This document shows positions 25,140 through 35,053 of a stretch of 37,763 nt of DNA, in pieces. A program made the position numbers and the translations under genes. Origin of the DNA: an uncultured Bacteroidia bacterium (GTDB lineage Bacteria; Bacteroidota; Bacteroidia; Bacteroidales; Prolixibacteraceae); the NCBI GenBank assembly GCA_903897145.1, contig CAIUAN010000035.1:1-37763 (forward strand). Reading direction: 5' to 3'. The notes under the pieces are model-generated. The model searched no databases and had not been told where the DNA came from. It saw nothing but the letters and a program-made list of their open reading frames with translations. Every line of letters begins with the position of its first letter. Positions within the stretch are counted from its first letter, which is position 1.

Positions 25140-25805
25140 ATGAGATCACTTTTGTCCATAACACGTTACATCGCATCTGCACTATTTGTGTTGATGATGA
25201 TGGCTTTGGCTCCTGCCAAGGCTCAGACGGTTGTGAACGTAAGTGACACTACCTCGCTCAGTATCGTTGAGGTACCTAGAGATACCTATCTATGGGAGCT
25301 CTACAGCGATCCAACAGTTGATTTCGCAATTACAGCAGGAAACTGCCCCACCTCAGAGGCCGATTTCGTGGGTGGAAACAATGGAGCGACGGTTCGAATA
25401 AAATGGATAAAAACGGGGACTTACTTCTTTAAGGTAACCGCAGTCAATGGTTCAGGATGTACAAACAACCTGAAAATTGGACAGATAACAGTGGTAGAAT
25501 CTATTCCTACAGCCACAATATCACCACCTACCGAAATATGTCGTGGCGATTCCGCTACACTAAATATAAACTTGAAAGGCACGCCTCCTTGGGATATCAC
25601 CCTAACTGATGGGACCACCATCTGGACAAAGAGTGGAATAGGAACAACGCCTTTCCAATGGAGAATAGGTCCAAAAGAAACAACAAAATACTGGATTACT
25701 CAGGTAAAGGATCAGTCGAAAACGAATCTGATCCCATCTGAACCTGTCGAGCTTAAGGTTAATCCAAAACCGAAGAGTTCAAAAATATATTGGGTTAAAC
25801 CATAA
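25140..25805 (+). CDS. Secreted PKD/Ig-like protein of the surface cluster (221 aa)
   Basis: Not recognised as a named family. The signal peptide spans about residues 1-29 (ending APAKAQ). The N-terminal module runs from TYLWELYSD (49) through IKW (87-89) and GTYFFKV (93-99) to GCTNNLKIGQITV (106-118). It matches the start of the 1228-aa neighbour, where GC also falls at 106. The second domain (about 122-210) begins ATISPPTEICRGDSATLNI and is an Ig-like unit common in Bacteroidota surface proteins. The protein ends LKVNPKPKSSKIYWVKP, a linker-like tail with no T9SS sorting domain. The 1228-aa gene starts 10 bases after the stop, so the two are very likely co-translated and perhaps partners. 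Confidence 0.8.
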   Translation: MRSLLSITRYIASALFVLMMMALAPAKAQTVVNVSDTTSLSIVEVPRDTYLWELYSDPTVDFAITAGNCPTSEADFVGGNNGATVRIKWIKTGTYFFKVTAVNGSGCTNNLKIGQITVVESIPTATISPPTEICRGDSATLNINLKGTPPWDITLTDGTTIWTKSGIGTTPFQWRIGPKETTKYWITQVKDQSKTNLIPSEPVELKVNPKPKSSKIYWVKP

Positions 25806-25815
25806 TAAAAAATAG

Positions 25816-28800
25816 ATGAGAGCGCTCAAATTAAGCATATTATCAATGATCTTGTTCGCTGCAATTCACGCAGCTGGGCAAAGCTCTGTCATTGATAAGG
25901 TGTGCATGGGCACTCAACGGCATTACCGCATCGATGGAGAACCAAACTCTACCTATCTATGGCAACTGGCTGACTCATTAGGCAATTCAATAACCTTAAC
26001 AAATCCATCAGGCACTTCGTTTACCGCGACAGATTCCATTTCTGGATTACCAACGGTAGGAAGCGAACAAATTGTCACCTGGAATTCACCAGGCAACTAT
26101 ACTCTAAAAGCCATCCAATATTCATCCGCTGGATGCGATACAATTCAACAAGCCGAGATACGAGTGGCTATGCCGCCAACGACATTTGCTGGAGATACGT
26201 TGATCAGTTGTCCAGATTCGCCTGTGGCATTAAATAAAGCAACCGCGCAGAATTACAGCACCTTGGCGTGGACCAGTTCAGGCGACGGAATATTTGATGA
26301 TCCTTCAGTGCTACATCCTAATTATACAGCTGGTCCATCAGATCGAAGTGCGGGAAATGTAATACTCACACTAACGGCGCAACCTGAGACTGCAAACGAA
26401 ATATGCGGTGTGTCACAAAGTGCAGTATTCTTGACCTTCAAAAATCAAATCGCCTTGATTTCCATTGGTGCCGATCAAACAACTGTCACGACTGGAACAA
26501 CAGTCAACTTCACTGCCACACCAATCAATGGCGGAGCTACTCCGGTCTATCAATGGCAAGTTAATGGATTGAACGTAGGCTCTAACAGTCCAAACTACTC
26601 CTATGCTCCAGCCGATAGCGATTCGATAAGGGTCGTAATGACCTCTTCAGAAATCTGCATTGCCGGTTCGAATGCAACATCAAATTCGATATCCATTAAA
26701 GTTAAAAAGGCACTTGAAGCCTCCGTAACAATTACGGCCGATCAAAATAATGTCTGCTCTGGCACTCTAATTTCATTTACAGCCATTCCAATCCATGGAG
26801 GAGCTTCTCCAAACTATCATTGGAAGGTCAATGGATTGGCTGTTGGAACCGATGCGCCAAACTTTACATATACTCCAAATAATGGAGATACTATTCGTGT
26901 GATTATGGCCGTTGCCGAGACTGGAATTGTTGGTAGTCCAGCGACATCAAATGCTATTATAATCCAATCGAATGCAATTAAAACGCCAACCTTTGCGCCC
27001 ATTGAGCAACTCATCCTAAACAGTACAGCGCCAAACTTACCTACAACCTCACAAAATGGAATTACTGGTACCTGGAACCCTTCGGTAATCAATACCGCTG
27101 TAGCTGGAAAAACAGATTATTCGTTTACGCCTGATGAAGGGCAATGCGCCTTAACAACCAAGATAACGATTGAGATTATTTCGAAAATCACCCCCCTCTT
27201 TAGCCTTGCAGATCGGATTTGTCAAAATAGCATCGCACCAACTCTTCCAAGCACCTCCACAAATGGCGTTCGGGGAACTTGGAATCCGACTTCGATAAAC
27301 ACGGCTCAACCGGGCTTAATTATCGCTATTTTCACCCCCGACAATGAACTCAATGCAGTACCGATTACCCTTGAGATCAATATAACAGCCCAAATAACCC
27401 CAACATTTAGTCCGATTGCATCGCTATGCAAAAACGCAGTCGCACCAAGTCTGCCATTTACCTCTTTAAATGGAATAATTGGCTCTTGGAGTCCAACAAC
27501 GATTTCAACGACCACAGTAGGAATCTCTAATTATACGTTCACCCCAGACGAAGGTCAATGTGGCGCAAGTACAAGTTTAGCGATAGAAATTACTGATTTA
27601 ATACCTCCAATATTTACATTTGACAAAGTAATATGTCAAAATAGTACGCCTCCAACTTTACCTTTAACATCCACGAATGGAATACGCGGAAACTGGAGCC
27701 CTTCAGTAATCAATACCGCTGCATCTGGAAGCGCAACTTATACCTTTACGCCTAATGGAGGTCAATGTGCAGCGGCAATCGAAGTAATCGTGGAAATCCA
27801 TAATCCTACAGCACCAATATTCGCGCCAATACCAGCTATATGCCAAAATAGTACCGCCGCTAATTTGCCTTCGACCTCCACAAATGGAATACATGGAAGT
27901 TGGTCACCTACAATTATTAATACATCCACAACCGGAACATCGAACTACATCTTTACACCAGACGTGAATTCGTGTGCAACGACAGCCATACTTTCAATTA
28001 CCATTGTTGGACCTACAACGCTGACTTTTAATCCTATCGAACCGATTTGCCAGAATACCACAGCATTGACTCTGCCAACGCAATCGACCAATTCACCTTC
28101 GATAGCTGGAACCTGGATCCCTTCATCAATCAGCACTTCACTAGTAGGCCAATCAACATACACCTTTAGTCCAACTGCTGGATCTTGCGCTTTGCAAGCA
28201 GATATTCAAATAACTATCAAGAAACCTGTCACTCCAACTTTTGCTCAACTCGGACCTTACATTCAAAATGATCTGCCACAAGAATTAGTCGTAAATTCAA
28301 TAAACGGAATTAGCGGAGCCTGGAGCCCAGCTAAAATAAGTACAACCACAGCAGGCGAGGCTGCATACACCTTCACGCCTGCTGCAAACAGTTGCGCCAC
28401 AACAGCTGCAATGGCCATTCGCACCGATATACAGGCTGTGATATCCGAGGTCGATTCGTTGCCTAAATCGAAGATTTTGCAAATTGGTTCTTGTTCGCAA
28501 GTAAATCTGGACGCTTCAAAATCAGCAGGGAATAGTCTTGCTTATCAATGGGCAATCTTGGATGCAGGGGGAAGTCTAAGCTCCCTAACAGGTATTCGAT
28601 CGACCTTCAAAATCAATTCAGACTACCAAGGAAGACTCCCTGCATTGTTTAGAGTTCGGTTGACTATTGCCGATCAACGAGGCTTTACCAGCAGCGACAC
28701 CTTAACCATTCAAGTGAATGAGTTGCCGAGGGCAGAAGTTACCTCAAATGGAACTCTAAGTAAAGATGGAAGCATGGTTGTCGATGGCACCTTATCGACA

Positions 28801-29502
28801 GGTGACAAGCTCTCGTATCAGTGGTCTACAGCTGTGGGCGATATCATTGGTGCCAAAGACAAGCCAACGGTGCAATGTTTTGGAGCTGGACTCTATCGAT
28901 TGATTGTCACAGATCGTTATGGTTGTCAGAACGTCAAAGATTTTAATTTTCCGCTTGAGCTCTATCACATCGAAGCAAATGCAGATCACTACAGAATGAC
29001 ATGGGCGCAAGACTCCATTCTTCAGGTATTAGACAATGACATTTCCACCGTAGCATTTAGCTCCATTCGAATTATTAATCCTCCTAAGCTTGGGAATGCT
29101 AGCCTCAACGCTGACCTAACGATCAGTTATAAACCAACAACTAAAAAGCCGGGGCATGATCAGTTTGCATACGAAGTTTGCAACATCGCTAATATTTGTG
29201 ACTCCACGCTAGTAAGCATTGATATATCAGATAGTCCAATATCATTTCCAGAGGGATTTTCACCCAATGGTGACGGAGCGAATGACTTATTCATAATCAA
29301 AGGGCTTTTGAATTATCCGATATCGGAACTTTATGTCTTCAACCGTTCGGGACAAAAAGTTTATGAGAATCTTGATTATCAAAATAACTGGGATGGCAGA
29401 ATGGTCAATCAGGAGCTGGTGCCAACGGGGACTTACTATTACATTCTCAAACTTGGGATTACAAATCGAATCATTAAGTCGTATGTCTACATAGGATATT
29501 GA
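25816..29502 (+). CDS. T9SS type B cargo: 1228-aa repeat surface protein with gliding-motility CTD
   Basis: The protein has a signal peptide (about 1-22, AAIHAAGQ) and an N-terminal module shared with the 221-aa neighbour (TYLWQLADS at 46, GC at 106). A PKD-like module with AGDT follows (about 123-213), then two Ig-like repeats of about 88 residues (215-388), seven tandem 69-residue repeats (390-872) and further PKD/Ig-like domains. One is a Big_9-like domain (about 1049-1141) with VLDNDIS. The C-terminal 87 residues (1142-1228) begin ISFPEGFSPNGDGANDLF and contain LYVFNRSGQKVY, WDG and PTGTYYYILKL, the classic type B sorting domain (TIGR04131 type). Such domains route proteins through SprA. 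Its function is probably adhesive or structural, inferred from architecture. Confidence 0.92.
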   Translation: MRALKLSILSMILFAAIHAAGQSSVIDKVCMGTQRHYRIDGEPNSTYLWQLADSLGNSITLTNPSGTSFTATDSISGLPTVGSEQIVTWNSPGNYTLKAIQYSSAGCDTIQQAEIRVAMPPTTFAGDTLISCPDSPVALNKATAQNYSTLAWTSSGDGIFDDPSVLHPNYTAGPSDRSAGNVILTLTAQPETANEICGVSQSAVFLTFKNQIALISIGADQTTVTTGTTVNFTATPINGGATPVYQWQVNGLNVGSNSPNYSYAPADSDSIRVVMTSSEICIAGSNATSNSISIKVKKALEASVTITADQNNVCSGTLISFTAIPIHGGASPNYHWKVNGLAVGTDAPNFTYTPNNGDTIRVIMAVAETGIVGSPATSNAIIIQSNAIKTPTFAPIEQLILNSTAPNLPTTSQNGITGTWNPSVINTAVAGKTDYSFTPDEGQCALTTKITIEIISKITPLFSLADRICQNSIAPTLPSTSTNGVRGTWNPTSINTAQPGLIIAIFTPDNELNAVPITLEINITAQITPTFSPIASLCKNAVAPSLPFTSLNGIIGSWSPTTISTTTVGISNYTFTPDEGQCGASTSLAIEITDLIPPIFTFDKVICQNSTPPTLPLTSTNGIRGNWSPSVINTAASGSATYTFTPNGGQCAAAIEVIVEIHNPTAPIFAPIPAICQNSTAANLPSTSTNGIHGSWSPTIINTSTTGTSNYIFTPDVNSCATTAILSITIVGPTTLTFNPIEPICQNTTALTLPTQSTNSPSIAGTWIPSSISTSLVGQSTYTFSPTAGSCALQADIQITIKKPVTPTFAQLGPYIQNDLPQELVVNSINGISGAWSPAKISTTTAGEAAYTFTPAANSCATTAAMAIRTDIQAVISEVDSLPKSKILQIGSCSQVNLDASKSAGNSLAYQWAILDAGGSLSSLTGIRSTFKINSDYQGRLPALFRVRLTIADQRGFTSSDTLTIQVNELPRAEVTSNGTLSKDGSMVVDGTLSTGDKLSYQWSTAVGDIIGAKDKPTVQCFGAGLYRLIVTDRYGCQNVKDFNFPLELYHIEANADHYRMTWAQDSILQVLDNDISTVAFSSIRIINPPKLGNASLNADLTISYKPTTKKPGHDQFAYEVCNIANICDSTLVSIDISDSPISFPEGFSPNGDGANDLFIIKGLLNYPISELYVFNRSGQKVYENLDYQNNWDGRMVNQELVPTGTYYYILKLGITNRIIKSYVYIGY
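26983..28431 (+). repeat. Seven tandem 69-residue repeats in the T9SS cargo
   Basis: Residues 390-872 hold seven units with the pattern TPTF...ICQN...LPxxSTNGIxGxW, then SPxxINT, then YTFTP and QCA or SCA near the end. Units are about 207 bases each; unit six is two residues longer. Each has a Cys near the end, and several have a second Cys in ICQN, so disulfides inside each unit are plausible. Unit one lacks the first Cys (LILN) and unit two lacks the second. Confidence 0.9.
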
Positions 29503-29587
29503 GATATTTATCTCCGATGGATAAGTGCGTAGCAGCACCCTTATTTATCGAAAATAAGAGATTGAACTATATACTTATTAGAGTCAC

Positions 29588-29622
29588 AAAAAAAGGCTGC
29601 TCCCTAGGGGAACAGCCTTTTT
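29588..29622. terminator. Bidirectional terminator between the cargo gene and susD
   Basis: AAAAAGGCTG and CAGCCTTTTT pair around CTCCCTAGGGGAA, giving A/T-flanked stem ends that read as terminators on both strands. It lies 86 bases past the 1228-aa stop and 20 bases past the susD stop. Confidence 0.85.
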
Positions 29623-29641
29623 AAAATTTTAACCTAATTCA

Positions 29642-31324
29642 CTAATAAGGGAATCCAGTACCTTGTAACAACCACATTCTAGAATAGCTATGATCTGCAC
29701 TTTGTCCAGATGGGACATAATTAGTTGGCACAAGATTAGCAACAGCAGCTTTATAATTAACCAAATAAGCAGGATCTAAATTTGGTAATGGATACATAAA
29801 GCGCAATGGTAAAGCTGGACCATATTGAGTAACAGGGCCAGTCTTAAGATTTGGATAGCCCGTTCTGCGCCAATCAAACCAAGACTCAACATTTAGCCAA
29901 AGTGCTACCCATTTCTGATTAATAATACGATCTAGTTTGTTAGAAGCTAGAGCATAGCTAACCGTTGGATTGCTGTAAAAAGTGGCAAAATTAAAACCAC
30001 TTGCACCATCCGTAATACCCCATCTTTTCATAGAAGCAAGAATACCATTTTTGAAGTGGGTCTCTGGATCAGAAACTACAAATCCACCACGTTGTGCCGC
30101 TTCCGCAAGCAAGAATTCAACTTCACTATAGCTCATTAAATCCATACGAACTAAAGGATCACTATTTAGACGATAACGGCCATGCAAGAATGATACCCAA
30201 GGTCTTTTCTCTGGGTTGTCAGGTGATGGCAAGGCTGCGGTTCCTCTATTATAATTTCCTAAGTCTATTACCGCAAGATTTGGAGCTAAACCCACAAATA
30301 ATGAGGTATCCAATCCAGCCATGCTTGTTGGAATAGCATAAGTAACTGCTTGCGCTTCTCCATAAGGGTTCGTATAGGTTTTCGCACCTGATACGGTAGC
30401 ATCCCATTTAGAAGTTACTGGTAACACCCAACGATACAAGCGTGGATCTTTCTTCAATTTCAATGAATCCACAATTGTCTTACATGGCTTAACTAGAAAG
30501 TTAGGATTTGCAGTTCGCAAAAGTCCACCTGCATAAGAAGTTATATTAGTTGTTCCAAGGAAAGGGATAAAAGCTTCATCGGCAGTACTAGTAAAAGCAT
30601 TTGGTACTGCAGAATTAAATTCGGCAATAACATCCACACCCAAAGCTGCCATATCCGATTTCTTGTTAATTAAACGCATCGCATAACGCATACGCAGAGA
30701 ATTGGCAAACTTGCGCCAACCAGACGCACTACCTTTATATAGAAGATCGGCAGAGGTACTAATTCCATAGTTAGAGATAGTTGGATCACCTAAAAGAGCA
30801 TCAGCCGCTTTTAAATCAGCCAAAACACCTTTGTAAACTGAGCTCTGCTTATCATAAACTGGAAAATAAAGACCAGTTTTACCAGCTAATAAAGCTTCTG
30901 AATAGGGGATATCGCCGAATAAATCAGTTGCTAATCCAAAGTTAAAAGCTCTCAAGACTAAGGAAACAGCCTCTAAGAGTTTGTTCCCGCCAGAGATTGC
31001 ATTCGCATGGATAAGTTCAATATTCCTTAACGCATCATATTCAGCTGCCCATGAGGAAGGAGTCCACAGCAATTGATTCAATGTTGGAGCAGACTGGTTG
31101 GTCCCACTCTGATTGTATTGCATCGCACCTGAAACATCAGAACCAACATCACCTAAAGAAGCATAATTTGCACTAGTTCCAAGAAGGACATATGTCAGAA
31201 TATAGTTAGATGAAACACTTACAGGGGCATTCGGATTTACATTAAGGTCAGTTAATTTCTGACAAGATGTCAATTGCAAAATTAAGATTAATGCAAGAAT
31301 TATATTTATTTTTATTGATTTCAT
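29642..31324 (-). CDS. SusD/RagB-family nutrient-binding outer-membrane lipoprotein
   Basis: SusD-like lipoproteins form the lid over a SusC channel and capture glycans or peptides at the cell surface. I chose the start at 31324 rather than 31348 because it gives a compact lipoprotein signal, MKSIKINIILALILILQLTS then Cys, with the acylated Cys at 21, and avoids an overlap with susC. The protein is then 560 aa. Features fit the SusD-like_2 type: LTDLNVNPNAPVS, the TPR-like helices, and WRKFANSLRMRYAMRLI. It follows susC by 13 bases. No neighbouring enzyme reveals the substrate. Confidence 0.93.
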   Translation of the reverse strand: MKSIKINIILALILILQLTSCQKLTDLNVNPNAPVSVSSNYILTYVLLGTSANYASLGDVGSDVSGAMQYNQSGTNQSAPTLNQLLWTPSSWAAEYDALRNIELIHANAISGGNKLLEAVSLVLRAFNFGLATDLFGDIPYSEALLAGKTGLYFPVYDKQSSVYKGVLADLKAADALLGDPTISNYGISTSADLLYKGSASGWRKFANSLRMRYAMRLINKKSDMAALGVDVIAEFNSAVPNAFTSTADEAFIPFLGTTNITSYAGGLLRTANPNFLVKPCKTIVDSLKLKKDPRLYRWVLPVTSKWDATVSGAKTYTNPYGEAQAVTYAIPTSMAGLDTSLFVGLAPNLAVIDLGNYNRGTAALPSPDNPEKRPWVSFLHGRYRLNSDPLVRMDLMSYSEVEFLLAEAAQRGGFVVSDPETHFKNGILASMKRWGITDGASGFNFATFYSNPTVSYALASNKLDRIINQKWVALWLNVESWFDWRRTGYPNLKTGPVTQYGPALPLRFMYPLPNLDPAYLVNYKAAVANLVPTNYVPSGQSADHSYSRMWLLQGTGFPY

Positions 31325-31337
31325 AGTAAATCTCGTT

Positions 31338-34300
31338 TTAGAAGTCAAAGTTTAATTTAAATCCTACAGAACCGGTCCAAGGCATCATATTGTAATATTC
31401 AACCCCTTGGGCCCAAACAGAGTTATTGGATTTGTAGGCTCTTTCAGGATCAACATGAACACCTGCTTTGGTCCATTCAAAGATGTTAGTAGCAACTGCA
31501 GAAATAGATGCTTTCTGAATATTAATTCTCTGCAACAATTTCTTCGGTAAACGATAAGTAAAAGCGACTTCTCTTAATTTTACATAAGTTGCACTGTAGA
31601 CATTTCTGTCTGCGAAGTACCTATTTGCAGCCTGGTTCGCATTGAATGGATCCAGCCATATCGTTCCAGCACCTGGAGCACCTAAGTTTTCAGTATAAGT
31701 AGTCACTCCACCGGCCGTCGTAGCACGAACACCAGGGTTAAAACTAGCATCCGCATAACGTGCCAATGGAATTCCACTAACCGGCACTGGCCAAGCAAAT
31801 CCGCCCAATTCAGGAAGACGACCTCCAACCCAGTTGCCAAAGTACTTATCTGGATTAGCCTTGATCTGAGCTACAATGTCTGAGTTCTTGTCATACGCAG
31901 CACCAGACAAACTATTATCCGCATTAACACCGTTATTATTCATAAACATTCTGGTTTCAGAATAAAACTGTCCTCCTTGATTCCATTCCACATTCGCATA
32001 TAATGAAAATGCTTTGTATGTTAGAGTTGGCTGAAAAGCCAACACGAAATCCTGATTAGAATTTCCAATCTTAACAACATGAGTAGGATCATTATCATTT
32101 TGGTATTTACCAGCATTAGAGATAATAGGATAGTTATAATATGGAGAAGAAGTATCTGTAACCTTTAACATCGGATTCTCATAGATATCACCAATTTTAC
32201 CACCTTCATAAGTCCTCATCAAAAGACCCTGAATACCCATAAAGTAATCAACATTCTTAAGTCCAGCAGCTAATTGTTTTAGATAGGTAACATTTCTTGT
32301 AAAGTTAAAATTCATATCCCATTTGAAACCTCCAGAAATAATCGGCGTAGTTGCCAATCCAATTTCCCATCCTTTCGCCTCAACTAGTCCCGTATTAATT
32401 AACTTGCTTGTAGCACCTGATTCAACTGGCGTGGAAATACCTAATACCTGATTCTTATTTTGAACATCGTAATAGGTCACATCGAATCCAAGACGATTAT
32501 TAAAGAACTTAAGTTCAGTTCCGATCTCCTTAGAAATAGCCTGTTCAGGTTTCAAAGTAGGATTTGTTAGTCCTCCGCCCATATAAAGTTGCATGTTTGA
32601 ACCCCAGTTGCTTCCAACATTATAAGTTTGAGCCAACGAATAAGGACTAACATCACTACCTACCTGAGCTACACCTGCACGAACTTTAGAATAAGAGATC
32701 CATTTCGGCATCGTAAACATCTCCGAAGGAAGTAAACTTAAAGAAGCTGATGGATAGAAATAAGACCTGTTCGCTATAGGTAATGTACTTGACCAGTCGT
32801 TACGAGCGGTTACATCAAGATAAGCCATCCCTTTATAGTCAAGCGATCCCATCCCATAAACACTATAAATAGCTTTCTGAGACCAAGAACTACTGTAAGT
32901 TACCGCACCAGGAATACCATTCCCAATATAAAACAAAGCAGGAAGAACTAAACCAGGAGCATTATTATCAATAAATCTACTATACTGATACATCCTATTG
33001 CCAGCAACAAGACCATTAAAATTCCAATCCGAACCAAACTTCTTTTTGTAAGAAAGAGAAGCCTCGAAGTTAGTTTCTTTTCTGTAAATATTCTGAATTT
33101 CATATCCACCAGTAGTCTGGCCATAAGTACTAAACGCTTTCTTTGACTCACGTCCTTCTGTATAAGCATCTCTAGTGAATCGACCCATTAAAGTTAATGC
33201 TTCAGTTATCTTATAATCCAGCTGAACTTTACTCATTAACCGATCACGAGTAAATCCATTTGTATTCTCATAAGCAACGAAATAGGCATTGTTCTGTTTT
33301 GCCGCATTAGAACGTTGCTGAATGCCCTCCATCCCCGGCATCCAGTATTGCTTTAAATCATTGATGTTTACCTGAGCACCTTTTTCGTACAAACTACGAA
33401 TCACATCACTACGGTCGTCCCCATTGATATTCGGACGGTTGCCTGAACCTGTCTCATTCCAGTTGATATTAAAAGTAACCGATACTTTATCTGAAAGTTT
33501 TTGCATCGCATTCAGATTTATCGTACTCCTTCTCATATCAGTATTTGGAATCATACCAGTATTTCGCATGTCACCAAGCGACACCCTAAAGAATCCCTTG
33601 TCGTTAGTTCCATTAAAAGATACGTTATTCGTTGTAGTCGAACCTGTTCGCATAAAGTCCTGAATCCTATTCTTATAAGACTTTAATGGTGCCGCAACTC
33701 CATTGGTATTCCATTGAACCCACATCTCTCCTTTATCAAGCTGTGGTCCCCAAGATTCATTGTCACCTTCGCTAAAGAGATGAGCACCTGCTTTACCAGT
33801 ACCAAACTGTGATTGGTATGGATAGTAATCGTAAGGTTTATCAAATACAACAGAAGAATTTACAGAAACGCCAATTCCCTTATTCCCTTTTGCACTCGCC
33901 TTGGTGGTAATTAAGATCACACCATTACCGGCACGTGAGCCATAAAGAGCGGCAGCACTTGCACCTTTTAGAACGGATACAGACTCGATATCATCTGGAT
34001 TTAAATCCGAGATCGCATTTCCTAAATCGGCTCCTTGGAAATTGTTATTTACTTGATTCGCCACTGGTACTCCATCTATCACAAAAAGTGGTTGATTGTC
34101 ATTACTTAATGACTTCGCACCACGAATAATGATGTTAACAGAAGAACCTACCGTTCCGTCCATTTGTGAAATACGCACACCAGAAACTTTTCCCTGAAGT
34201 GAGTTAAGAACGTTTGTCTGAGGCGTCTCAGTCAATAATTCACCCTTCACCTCACCTACAGAGTAACCAAGTGCTTTTTTCTCTCTCTTAATTCCCAATG

Positions 34301-34955
34301 CAGTAATTACAACATCAGCAACCTCGATCGTTTCCATCTGCATTACTACAGATAAAGCACTTTTACCACCACGGTTAAGCTCTTGCGTTTTCATTCCAAT
34401 GAATGAAAATTGCAATGTCGCATTGTCCGCAATTCCAGTTAAAGAAAAATCACCATTCATGTCAGTTAAGGTTCCGGTAGTTGTCCCTTTTACCACAACT
34501 GTAACACCAGGTAGCCTTAATCCACTCTGGTCAGTAACTTTTCCTGTAACCTTCTTCGCTTGCTGTGCAGCTGCTGGGGCCGCCTCTGCTGGCATCAGAA
34601 CAATGTGACGATCGATGATTTCGTAGATCACATCTTTGTTCGAAAATACCTGAGCTAGGATTACATCAACAGTTTTCTCTTCTGCAGCAACATCAACTTT
34701 TCTAGTAACATCAATCTTGTTGTTGTCGTACATAAAAGAGAATTCCGATTGATTCTCGATTTGTTGAAGTACAGCTTTTACCTCAACCCCTTTTAGGTTC
34801 ATGGTCATTTTTGTGTTTTGCGCATAATTAGCCGCAAAACTGCTTAATAGACCAGTAAAGCAAACCATTACAATGGTTAGTTTCATAGTCATAAGAATTT
34901 TAATGATCGGGAGCTTAAACAAATGCCGGCCCTCACATTGGTCGTTTTTTTTCAT
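31338..34955 (-). CDS. SusC/RagA-family TonB-dependent transporter with STN signalling domain
   Basis: SusC-like proteins import large nutrients across the outer membrane using TonB energy. The 1205-aa protein has a long N-terminal leader with hydrophobic core (about 24-42), an STN domain (about 52-120), a carboxypeptidase-D-like domain (about 135-207, KVTGKVTDQSG), a TonB-box-like stretch (about 210-220) and a plug (about 222-350) with IIIRGAKSLSNDNQPLFVID. The beta-barrel ends in FKLNFDF. The STN domain is typical of transducers that signal to a FecR anti-sigma factor, and fecR and an ECF sigma gene lie just upstream. The start at 34955 matches the usual SusC leader with a basic stretch before the hydrophobic core. 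Confidence 0.95.
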   Translation of the reverse strand: MKKNDQCEGRHLFKLPIIKILMTMKLTIVMVCFTGLLSSFAANYAQNTKMTMNLKGVEVKAVLQQIENQSEFSFMYDNNKIDVTRKVDVAAEEKTVDVILAQVFSNKDVIYEIIDRHIVLMPAEAAPAAAQQAKKVTGKVTDQSGLRLPGVTVVVKGTTTGTLTDMNGDFSLTGIADNATLQFSFIGMKTQELNRGGKSALSVVMQMETIEVADVVITALGIKREKKALGYSVGEVKGELLTETPQTNVLNSLQGKVSGVRISQMDGTVGSSVNIIIRGAKSLSNDNQPLFVIDGVPVANQVNNNFQGADLGNAISDLNPDDIESVSVLKGASAAALYGSRAGNGVILITTKASAKGNKGIGVSVNSSVVFDKPYDYYPYQSQFGTGKAGAHLFSEGDNESWGPQLDKGEMWVQWNTNGVAAPLKSYKNRIQDFMRTGSTTTNNVSFNGTNDKGFFRVSLGDMRNTGMIPNTDMRRSTINLNAMQKLSDKVSVTFNINWNETGSGNRPNINGDDRSDVIRSLYEKGAQVNINDLKQYWMPGMEGIQQRSNAAKQNNAYFVAYENTNGFTRDRLMSKVQLDYKITEALTLMGRFTRDAYTEGRESKKAFSTYGQTTGGYEIQNIYRKETNFEASLSYKKKFGSDWNFNGLVAGNRMYQYSRFIDNNAPGLVLPALFYIGNGIPGAVTYSSSWSQKAIYSVYGMGSLDYKGMAYLDVTARNDWSSTLPIANRSYFYPSASLSLLPSEMFTMPKWISYSKVRAGVAQVGSDVSPYSLAQTYNVGSNWGSNMQLYMGGGLTNPTLKPEQAISKEIGTELKFFNNRLGFDVTYYDVQNKNQVLGISTPVESGATSKLINTGLVEAKGWEIGLATTPIISGGFKWDMNFNFTRNVTYLKQLAAGLKNVDYFMGIQGLLMRTYEGGKIGDIYENPMLKVTDTSSPYYNYPIISNAGKYQNDNDPTHVVKIGNSNQDFVLAFQPTLTYKAFSLYANVEWNQGGQFYSETRMFMNNNGVNADNSLSGAAYDKNSDIVAQIKANPDKYFGNWVGGRLPELGGFAWPVPVSGIPLARYADASFNPGVRATTAGGVTTYTENLGAPGAGTIWLDPFNANQAANRYFADRNVYSATYVKLREVAFTYRLPKKLLQRINIQKASISAVATNIFEWTKAGVHVDPERAYKSNNSVWAQGVEYYNMMPWTGSVGFKLNFDF

Positions 34956-35053
34956 ACTCTTTTACAGTTTAAGTTGCATCTTAATTATCATACATAAACG
35001 CCAATAAATGCATAATAAGATGCGGATAAATAATTAATAGTTAATTTAATCTT

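Noticed and set aside
25816-29502. CRISPR-like reading of the regular 207-base periodicity
   Set aside because: The period is far too long, the units are continuous coding repeats in one open frame, and no spacer pattern exists.
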